A stretch of 64,000 nt of DNA, from NCBI GenBank assembly GCA_014607495.2, contig CP053150.1:12048495-12112494 (forward strand), read 5' to 3'. A program made the position numbers and the translations under genes. The notes under the pieces were generated by a model that worked only from the letters and a program-made list of their open reading frames with translations, had not been told where the DNA came from and searched no databases. This stretch comes from Carposina sasakii. Lineage: Eukaryota > Arthropoda > Insecta > Lepidoptera > Carposinidae. How positions within the stretch are numbered: the first letter of the stretch is position 1; every line of letters starts with the position of its first letter. Below, in pieces: positions 39,727 to 51,700 of the stretch.

Positions 39727-42700
39727 ATGGAGCGGCTCGCAGACTTTGTGAGCAAGTCGCTGGAGGGGGGCGAAGCGCCCGCGCCGCCGCCGGAGCCCGG
39801 GGAGCCCGATGATGCAGACGAGGAGGTCGACATCACCGCTCTGGAGGAGAAGGCTCCGCCGGCGAAGCGGCCGCGGAACTGGCTGCTGTCCCCTGTACCG
39901 GTGCAACGATGCAAACGAGAAGCCGCTTTAGATGAAGATGATGATCATAAGCATGGTAAGATTCTGCTAATGTTGCGGTTTAGATGATGAGAAATAGTTT
40001 TACATTATTGTACACTACAAATAAGATAGAGCCTGATAGATATTTCTGTAGGTGCTGTAGGAAGTCTAAACGCATGACTTGCAGCTGCATGGGATCAGTG
40101 GGACTTATACACTCGCAGTTGGATATATTTTAGAGCTACCCATATACTGGGTGTAGGTGACAGCCAGGCAAATACTGAAATGCTGAACAATTTAAGTACC
40201 ATTGTGTTGAGTTATACAACAGTGTTATTACTCGCAGCAAATTTTTGATTTGATTATCAGTAATCTTTGCTCTACGCGCCAATTGTATTATTGGTTATTG
40301 TGTGACACATTGCTGTTTCTTGGACATAGATAGGAGGTAATCTATGTTCTTGGATCACTTGTTTGTGACTCTCCGTTTAGAGTATAAGTATAGTGTTCTG
40401 TGCTCTCCATTAGGGTTCATCCATCATCAGTAATTGGATTTTTTTTAAGGCAACGTTTTTTAGAAAATGATCTTTTGGTTAAAATTAGATTTTTAAGTCA
40501 TTATCTAAGGGTCGGTTCATACCTGACGGAAGATGCGTCGACCGTATCTCCAGATACAGGCAAACGTACGCTCGACGCACTAATTAACGTATCATCGGTT
40601 TCTATACCTACATTTTGTCTGTTCTGGTGTTACGCGACGCATGTTCCGTCAGATATAAAACGACCTTACGGCCTAATTATACGAACTAATCTAAACTTTT
40701 TTTTCCTGAAAATATGAAAAAATGTCGGAAAATTTTGTATTTTTCTGCGAAAATTGTCAGTGTTTTCCGCCTCAGTATCATGGTCTGGTCATGGTATCAA
40801 TATTTGCCTGGCTGTCACAAATACCTATCCTGTACGAGTATGTATGTCTGTACAAGTACTGTAAAGTATTTAGGTAGAGTAAGGAAGGGTAGTGGATGTA
40901 TGTACATCATTGAAAACCAATTTCTTTAAGGGACATTGTGATTTTTAATACAAGTATTTATTCACTATGGGTGCGCCCACCATCGGGCCCTACACCCTCC
41001 ACTGACCCTCGGATCTGATAACTCATAACTGCGAAAACAGGCACTTGCACTAACTACAATCGCCACGAGAAACCAGACCCGAGCACCTAGCATGCAAGAC
41101 AATACATTGCACTATTCCGAAATAAAAAACTAGATAAATAATAATAGTAATAATAGCGCACCCATAGTGAATGTTTGAACTTCCGAATTGTAACGCCTAA
41201 TACAATTTCATTTACAAGTATTTATTAATGTAACACTAGGTGGAAGAAGGTACTATGGTACTCATAGCAAGTCAATCTGTATTAGGTATTTTACAGCGGC
41301 TATGCAATCCTTGACTGCTGTATGTAGGTAAGCTGCTTTTGCACACTATAAATATCTATACATATCATATAAATGTAACGGATCCCGCGGGATCTCGAAT
41401 TTGCAATCTCGAGTCGGGATGTACAAGTTCGGTTAGTAGTGACAGGTAGTCAGCCCATCGCCTACAAAAAACCAAGACCCTCTTGTCCCTCCACTGACTT
41501 GTACAGTATGCCCGGGAAGGGAAGCAGCTGTAGTAATATGTTTTTTTTTCACTCCCAGAGCAGCATAGAAGAAAGATAGATGTTTAGATAGATATAAGCA
41601 TAATTAATTACCATTTCCAAATAGTAATAATAATAATAGTAAATATGCTTAGGTATATCTATGTTAAATAGTCTATTAAAATACAAAATATATAATTATG
41701 GTGTTTTTTTAGCTTAAATTCGCTAGCTATTAACAATTTAATAAGCTGAATCCACGGTTTGCAGTGGTCGTGGGTTCGATTCCCACTCGGGTGAAGAATT
41801 TTTTCCATTTTCTTTATTAATAATTTTATAATATACAGGGTGATTTTTGGTCGTCAACGTTCCCGAAAACTACGGAATCTCCTCATCATCACGATCATTT
41901 TTCTCCATGGAAGCATACCTGGGAAGTGTCTGGTTTCCAAAATATTAGGGTCCAAAGTTGAGTAAATAGACTGCGTTTTTCTGTATAAATGCCCATAGAC
42001 GCGCGTAGCAGGATTTTTTCACGAAAAATAATTAATATCTGTCTATAAAAAAACTAACATAAACACTAGACACTATAAATTTCGCACGATCAAGGAATTT
42101 AAAAAAAAAAAATTCCCAGCATTTTTTTTGGCATAAACTTACTTTATTTCATGTATAGAATATGTACCCTTCGTTAAAGGTGGCCACAAAAAAACATCCT
42201 GTATAATATCTTGACTAAGATAAATTTATAAAAACACTTCTCCATTCATATAATTAGTATTTGTAAAAACTCCCAGTGTACAGTTACATAAGTCTATCTC
42301 CTTGAATACAGCATTTAACAAATGTATAGCTCTGATAATGGGAGCAAACTACAACATGTTAGTGCGACAAACAGGTACCGCAAAAAATCTACTACGCACC
42401 TCTATGCGCATTCTCGTGTTCGGAATTACCAACTCCAGCGATTCAAGAATTTGGGGGTTATTTATTTTACCCTGAAAAACTTTAAATGGGTGTAAATTTT
42501 ACACCCAAGTCTCTTACCGATGTGACCCGCGATATCACACTGTCATTAAGCTGGTATTCGTAGCAGATCGGACTTTTTGCTCGGCTACATGTCATCGTGC
42601 AATTGGATGTTCTTCAGACTATAAACTATCGATTTTTTCATTCAATAGGTAATATCAATATCGATCGTAAAGTAAGGTCAATCCCGATTTGTATGGCCAC

Positions 42701-45700
42701 GATCATTCACATTGTTTTTTTTTATATTCACACATTACACAACACATTAACCTAGTCCCACAGTAAGATCCCTAAGGTCTTGTGTCGTGGGTACTAAGCA
42801 ACGGTATATAAATACATATATAAGTATAGAAACATCCATGACTCGGAAACAAACATCGATATTCATCATATCAATGTTTGCACCTACCGGGATTCGAACC
42901 CAGGACCTATGGTGTCGCAGGCAGGGTCACTACCTACTAGACCAGTCGGCCGTATAGTATGGGGGTGATCTGTGGTATACGAGTATGCAAAACTAATCAA
43001 TAATTACTACGTGGCGCTGTAGACAATCCGTAGCACTGCTACGAACTACGAACCTACTACCGTAGAAACTTAAGGAGTGAATGCGTGATGTCTGCAAAGT
43101 CAAGAGCTTAAACTATTATTGGATTTCGTAGTTATTTCTACAATAAGATACCTACTACATTCTATAAATGCAATACTTCTATACCTACCTACTTATGAAT
43201 GGGAAAACAACCGAGAACTAAATCTCCCTCTTAATTTATATTCCATGGAAATACAATTAGAAATATGATGCTTCACAACCTTAGAGCCTAATTTTAAAAA
43301 CTCTAGAATATGTTATTCGCAAGTTCTTTTCCATTTTCAGTCAAATTAGCCTTTAACATTTATGTTAGCGGTACTATATGAAAATGCTATAGAAGTCTAT
43401 ACTATACTTTTTCCTGTAGGTACTTAACTCCAAATTTCCGAAAAGAAAAAGCTATTTTAAGAAAATTGTTACCTACTCTCCTTTTTTGAAGTCAATTAAA
43501 AATACAAATTACAGTAAAATCAAACCAAACAATAAAAATAAACCACTTTGTTTGCAATAACAATTAGTTAATAAACAGAGAAACAATCTCATTGCCAGTA
43601 ATAAATTAGCAGGGTTATTAGTCAAGATCTTAGAAAGAATGAAATGGAAAGCCCATAATGGATATCCGGAAAAGACTTTTCAATCAAATAAATCTCGGTG
43701 GGTAGAAGTGTTAAACGGGTGTATTCTGGCATCGTTCGACAATTAATCACCGGTTCAGATCGTTAAATGTCTAAGGAGTTTGCCCCCGAGACAAAGGGGA
43801 GAGGGTGTGGCCTGGAGCACCCGCCCAGTTGGATAATCCCTCCATTTACATAATTGTCGTATAAAAACAAGGGCATCTCAATTTGTTAAATTACTTTAAA
43901 CGATACGATCGATGTATCACTTGTCGCTGTTTATTGATATAATGATTATCAAGTAACTGTAATAAGTTCTATATTGCCAGTTTCTCGAAGGCATGTCGTC
44001 GTTAAGTAATTCGAGAATATATAATGAATAAGGTGAAATTCGAGAAATCACTAAGAGTCGTCGGTCGGTGGTAATAGCAGTTACCTATCTAACGTTACCT
44101 ACTTGAAAATGTGGAAATTCGTACCTACACGAAATAAATTAAGTGGTACGGCTTTACCGTTACTGGGATCGAATATACGCCTCCCAAATTGAAAAGGCGT
44201 AGTACGTCTAAAACATTGTTAGTTGCAAAAACATTTTAATTTTGGAAGCATTTAATCGATGGATCCGAGTTCTCTGTTTATCACCTTAATTCACTTAACT
44301 GAGATGTCTGCCGCGATCACCCCCTAGGGAGGGGTGCAGTCTCATACGAAATGCTGATTTAAACGGCACCTCCAAGATAAACTTGCACATTTATATTTAT
44401 AGTATAGGTAGCTTGTATAACATTAAAATAATAACAGTACATATAGTTCTAATATTCGTATATTTCTAATAACTATACTTATCTACCTAAAAACATTTGA
44501 TCTATGTAAGTAACAGAAAATAATATCTAATACATGAAATAACCTAACCTGTTTAAAAGCTTTTTACGCATTTTTATAAAGTTTACCCATGTATATGTAT
44601 CTAATAAACAAACTTGAAACAAGGATACTCAAAATGGTTCTAAAAAATGTGCGGTTCAGACAGTTCAGTTTCAGTGTCTGACTGAACCGCACAAACTTTA
44701 TAAAAATGCGTAAAAACTTTTAAAAAGGTTAGGTTATTTTATGTATTACATACAAATAGATTTAGGTCACGTAAGAATCGAATTAAGTTTAATATTCTTG
44801 CGAAATCCAGTTTTTACTTTTTACTATGAACTCTGCTACGGACTACGAAAAAAACTATGATAAATATCAGCCTGTAGATTAGTGTAGATCATAGTGGAAT
44901 AGACCCAAAAACGGTCTATTCGATAATCATAGGCGGTTAAATGTTAATATTCACAAAAAGTGATTATATTCGCGGGTGATTAGTGGACACTCACGATTAA
45001 CCTACGTAGCACGCGTTGTATAGTTGTATACTCGTATCTGGCGAAGTATGTTTACCTTCCTTAACCTTGCAGATGACAAATCTTTAAACGGGGTGGGAAG
45101 CAACAGCGGCAAGCAGCGGCGATCCCGCACTAACTTCACTCTCGAGCAACTCGGCGAGCTCGAGCGACTGTTCGACGAGACTCACTACCCTGACGCCTTC
45201 ATGAGGGAGGAGCTTAGCCAGAGACTTGGGCTGAGCGAAGCAAGAGTACAGGTACTAATATCATTTTGACAATAATTGATACACGAGAATAAAGATACTT
45301 ATGTCCACCATTCTACGTACCTAAATTATAAAGGAGAAAAGTGAAAGTAGAGTTTTCGATTTATGTCTCTCAAATTGGCCGGTATATCAGACTAACTCTA
45401 TAAGGTTCACGCGGACGAAGTCGCGGGCGGTCACTAATAGAAAATAACACATAATTTTCACTCGGGTGAAAAAAAAATTCATTTATTTATTAATAATTTT
45501 TATAAATAATAGGTATTTACTAGATAAAACAATAAACCTTAGCACAAAAATGAATATTGTGAAACATAGTAGGTACCTTTAAACGAAAATTGCACAAAGG
45601 CGGAATCATCCCACAAAACATACACTGCTTTTTACGTAAATGCACAAAATCTCGACAAATAAAACCAATCGACTTCGAATAAAGCGACAGCATTGACACT

Positions 45701-48700
45701 TGTGAAGATGTAGTGCGCGAGGTCAAGTGCATTCTCTATTTATTTCCCCAAGAATATATCCCCTAGAGTACAAGCACTTAGCACTAAATGGCACTAATTT
45801 CGATATATGGCCCATAAAGTGGCACTTGTTGGGTAGCAGCTAATTACGTGAATTAGTAATGAGGAATTCGATACGGGGGACGTCTGCGATATTGTAACTA
45901 AAATCGCACGTGATAATTTCTAAGTGTTATGTATCGTGTGGGATAAGGGTATTATAAAAGTCGCCCACGTATTACCTACCTAACTGGCAAAAGCAAGCGA
46001 TAGCGAAAATTGTAGAAAATTCGCAGATTTTTTGTAAAATTCTTCTTTACGTAACAACAATCTATACATAATATAATAAAAATGTAACGGATCGCTGTCT
46101 GTACATGGAAGATATATGACAAAAAATATTATAGGAGACTTTTATCAACGTAATAATACTCAAAAGAATGATTTTTGAAATTTTTGTCTGTTTGTCTGTG
46201 CGTTTGTGCACGCTAATCTCTGAAACGGCTGAACTGATTTCGATGCAGTTTCCAATAATATATTGTGATAGGTCCCACTTAACATACAGGATGATTTTTC
46301 CCGACACCTACATTCCGAACATTCCCGAAAACTACGGATTCTCCTCGTCATCACGATCATTTTTCTCCATGGAAGCATGCCTGGGAAGTGTATGGTTTCC
46401 AAAATATTAGGGTCCAAAGTTAAGTAAATAAACTGCGTTTTTCTGCATAAACGCACATTGACGCGTGTAGCAAGATTTTTTCACGAGAAATAATTAATAT
46501 CTGTCCATGAAAAAACTAGCATAAACACTGAACACTATAAATTTTGCCCAATCACGGAATAAAAAAAATATAAAAAAATTACATCTTTTCCACCATTTTT
46601 TTGGCATAAACTTACTTTATTTGATGTATAGAGTACGTACCCTTCGTTAAGGGTGGCCACCAAAAAACATTCTGTATAGGCTACTTTTTATCCCGGGAAA
46701 ATGTTTATATCGTGGATAATTTCGACATTTTGTTTTTTCTGTAGTCCACGTGGACGGAGTCGCGGGCGTCCACTAGTAGTAAATATTGTTTTGAAACAGT
46801 GATGGCTAGGTTAGCATTCCACCACCACAGTCGTTCAGTTCTAGCTGACAACCACACAACTCAATTACCTACCTACCAAGTCCAATCCCGCGTGGGTCGA
46901 GATTGCCCCTGTTTGTTCTGCAATCACCTAACTGGATTGCATGCAAATGTTTTGTCTATTGATTTTTAGATCTGCGTCTAAGTTTATTTGCGAGGCTATT
47001 CTATTGGGTGTCTTTTATTTATATTTCGTTACATGAACTTTTTTAGACGTCAAAATTGAGACACAGTACACGATAAGATTGTATAATGAAATGTGAAAGG
47101 AAACGCCCTTATTGTAGCAATTTTATCGCTCAGTTTATACTAGGTATACGAATATTATATACATCATCAACATAACACATTAAATAATTATTAGCTCATC
47201 GCTTTTCGTACTCGTAGTATTACTACGAAACTGCTACGAACTATATTATGAAAAATATAGCATTATATACATATGTGCATATTGATTTGTGCTGGCAGAT
47301 AGACACGGCCCACACGATTTCTATCACGTCGTAGAGTAGTATATTATGTACGTGTGTTTAATAGAATAGACCACAGAAAACTTGTCTGTATTTGAGACAC
47401 AAAACAAATGTTTAATTTTCCAGACTGTGTGGAGGGATGGACATATTAGGTACATGCATAGAAAATTCGCTCTGGGATGATGTATTTCACCTAAATGCCC
47501 TTTATGTTACAACTTGTGTGTATGTTTAGGTCAACAACTAAGGTTATTTTCTTTGCAGGTCTGGTTTCAAAACCGCCGGGCAAAATGCCGCAAACACGAG
47601 AGTCAGATGCACAAAGGTTAGTTTGATTTTAAAATAGATTTTTTTCTCTTTATCTGTCCCATTAATTACTTACCCTCACTCTTACCCTCACCAATAATTT
47701 ACAGCCAAACTTATAACCACATTACAAATAATCAGTATACAGTAAACTATGTGCTACATAACTCATGAACTGCAAGCTTGGTCGCAAATGCAAATTAATG
47801 ATCGCAGCGTGGATTTATATTCAAAATATATTCACGGTTTAATGTAGTTGAAAACTACAAATTGTAAATGACTCCAGCAAACTATGCGAGTTGGCACCGC
47901 AGCGAGCGGTAATGAGATCAACCCAGTCACTCGAGAGGATCGCGTACCGAACTGCAACATACTGAATGTATTAAAGTTAGCCATGGTTTATAATATCGTC
48001 GACTATAAAATTTAGTGATACTGTTTTCTACTTCTATCTCTACTAGTGATTACCAATACACTATCAAGAGTACTCACCACTCTACTCAGATATAAAGATT
48101 TATTGGGGCCTTACTTATAAAAAAACTTTAAGCATTGTTTAAGCTAATCAACGCTTAATTTGACAGATATTCGATACATTTTGCTGTCAAATGTCGTACT
48201 TAACGGTTGCTAAACTATACACGGTTTATAAGTAAGGCCCTTAGTATCTACTCTATGAGCAATTCAAAGTTTTAAATCAGTACATGTATTACTTATATCA
48301 GACTAGGTGTATTTAAGGCGCTGCTAATTAAACGTGTGCATTTTTTGTGGTACACAATCTTATATTTTAATCTTGTTTAATAATATTAAAACAGACGAGA
48401 AGTTCATTCAGAAGTCAGAGAAACACGCGCTATTACGCATTCTCCGTGATTCTGTATAACTAGATTACGGAGAGCGGCGGCGGCTTCCCGGTCCGATTCT
48501 AACAGTTTTTTAATTTGACCATAACTCACGACGATGAATAATTAAACTGTACGCTCGGGGAAGCGGGGGCAGCGGAAGGGAACGCGAAAAAAACGTGTAA
48601 ATAAAAAAAAAAGGAAGCGATAAATTGTGGAAATTACAGAACGCACTTATACTGACCCCTCATGTCTTGGAGTTAGGTGTGCAGAGTTGCGTCAGTCGAA

Positions 48701-51700
48701 TAGTCAAAAATCTGGAATCAGGTATTTTCCTAGATAGGGACTTTTCATTTAAAACTCCTATGTCTGTTCTGTTCCAAACCATCTTTTCAATTTGTCACTC
48801 AGATCACCGTTTGTAGAATGGAATAAAAATTTCTCTTGAAATATAGCTTGACCCATTTAGTAGCGTCCTACAATCCCAATAACACAAAACGCAACAAAAG
48901 TGGCAAAGACATCTTGACACAAATACCTCCAATCTGCGGAATGAGCCATCACCTCTAATAAACCCATAGCGGGCAAACACGACTGGACTGAAACATACAT
49001 CTCGCGATTGCTACCAGGAACCGCTAAACAGGGGCAAAGCGGAAAAAAGCCGCCGGACGGAATCGAATAAAATGATTCCCCTTGGGAGCCATTCGGACGC
49101 AATCCCGCCGTCCCCTGCTAAATGTCTTATTAACTTATGTGCCCCCGCACCCCGCGCCCCTAACTCGAGAACAATCATGTAAAGTGAAATGAAACGGTTA
49201 TTTGTTAAGTTGCCCCTTTTGACGCCGCGAGTGAAATAAGAGATTCAGATACGAATGCGTTTGCGGTGGTGCGATATTATTGCGTACTTGAATTTCATTA
49301 TAATAGTTATGATTTCGTTTTATAAATGAATGGATGACTGTTTATTTTGTCCCTCTATGAGTGGTAATATGTGATTGTTCATGAATAGATATCTCTATAA
49401 AAGATGGATGATGGACTAGGTCGACTATCGTTTTAGGGTTTTTAATAGGCAGATAGAAGTAACTGATGAATTTATGCTGTTTTTCTCAAACTAGATAGAA
49501 ATTAAACAAACGTAGAGACAGCGTCTACTTTATCCCGGCCAAATTGCAAAAATCGGTCCTTCCTACGCAACTCCGATAGTAGCGTACATAAATACCAGTA
49601 CGTACTTAAATAAAGTGGACCTGTGAAACACGCGTGTAAAGTAAAACCTATGTAAAGCGGATAACATTCAACAAATAATTTTCTTTACAATAAGTACACG
49701 AGCAAACAAATGAAAATCAAAAAGCAAGATCACAAATCTTCATAGAAATTAAAAATTCATTTTTAAACACGTTATGAATCTCCGCGTGCCATAAAAACAA
49801 TCCGGAGCGACGTAAAATCCAAGAGTAAAAAGAATGTAGCGGCGCCTAATTGTTCCCCTGTTCATGAAATTGTAAAGTTATTCGTGCGCAGTGAGGGCGG
49901 AGATATTTTATTGTGCAGAAACCGCTGTAAAGATATTCAGAACACTTTAAAATAAACGCGAATAGCGAGGGCGCCGCCGGCTTACCTTCTAATTCGATTA
50001 AATTAAACAACTCAGAGTTAATCAAATAAATGCACGGCGGTCGAAGAGCGGGGGGCAGGGTAGTACACTCTCATATTTATGTCGACACTTTTCGAAAGTA
50101 ATTCGGTGTCAAATATGGAGATAACTCATACGAGCGGGGGCATCCATTTTGATAAAGCTGACGGCGACCGGAGTGCCTCTGATTTACTGCTGCCAGCGAG
50201 CCCGCCTCGCCGCGCCGCTCTACGTATCTTGTTTAACTGAATAATAGAAGATATAAAATCTTTTATACCTATTACCTACCTAACATAAGTATACCTACAC
50301 TTATGGCCTTGCTAATAAAAAGCTTCAAACTAGGTATAAGCTGTACAGTTTAATTTGACAGATCTTACTAATATTATAAACGCGAAAGTTTGTGAGTATG
50401 GATGGATGGATGTTTGTTACTCTTTCACGTAAAAACGGCTGGAGATATTTTAATAAAATTTGGTATGGAGATAGCTGGACATCCTGGATTAATACATAGG
50501 CTACTTTTTATCTCGGGAAAAGTCATTATATGTAACTTTATGTACTTACGCACTGTTTATTAGTAGCACCGTTATTCTATATAATACAGTTAGAAATAGA
50601 TTTAAAACCAAGTGTACATTACAAATGTTTCTAATAGAAATAATAATAAGTCCTCTGAACGATCGAGATCGCTTGTAGAAAAAGAAATCAAATTAGCGAT
50701 AAAGACACGACACGGCCGCCCCGCGAGAAACACCTTAAGTCGGTTAGATCCACCTTAATTCATTAATTGCGCACTTCACCCGACGGGCGGGCTATAAACA
50801 ATGGATCTCACTTAATTTACGAGCAAATTATGCTTTACTTAAATATCAATTTAATTAAGTGGACTTCTGGAGTGACGGCAGCGGCTATATTCTATTTCAA
50901 ACTGACTTAAAGATCTTAGTCTTAACAGTGATTGATCTTTATTTGACATTAGGGTCGATTCCGGCAGTCACACTTAAACCTAAACCTAATCTTAGTCAGG
51001 TCTATCTCTCTCCGTTCTTAACATAAATGGCTGAGAGAAAAAAGGACAGGTAGGACTAATTTTACGTTTAGGTTTAAGTGTGACTGCCGTAATCGACCAT
51101 ATTATGTACCCTTGTTCAACAGATAGCGATGATGTGCTGCATACTAAGACCTATACCTAACAAAACTATTTTATGACATAAAATAAGTAGGTATGATAAT
51201 CAAATTATTGATAGAGTCGATTTGTTTATTGCTTGTCATTCGACTAGAATGTAGTAGTTAGTCGACGACGAGAGTATTTCCAGGATGGATGAAGGTTTTA
51301 TGTCTTATCTTATTTTACGTCTTTAGCTTAGTTAGAACAATAAATTGTCTTTTAGATTAGGTGTATCACGTTACATTTTTATTTATTCCAATAAATGTAT
51401 ACTAACTATGCGGCGGTAGGCTCACCCCTTACCACGTGGGTCTTAATAGGCAAACTGGTGAAAAGTGAGTGTGTAATTCTGCCCAACCTCTTTAGGGGAT
51501 AATGGGCGTGACTATATGTATGTAAATGCTATTTTACACAGATAAAAATTATATAAAAACTAACAAAAATCATAGCATAGGCTGTGTGAAAGATGATGCT
51601 TGTGGAAGTTTCGTGTCATCATCAGCGTTCCCTGACAGACCATCACCTAACGACGAGTAGGCCTACTGGCATAGACTTTAGCTTTTCTCTATGCCTACTG

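Noticed and set aside
39351..39914. 187-residue minus-strand ORF over the Shox promoter and exon 1
   Set aside because: Shadow of GC-rich sequence; the plus strand has the recognisable [11 protein letters not shown] start and a splice donor in phase with the homeodomain exon.
45520..46456. Several small ORFs on both strands in Shox intron 2
   Set aside because: Coincide with SINE tail, Helitron and TA-target element copies.
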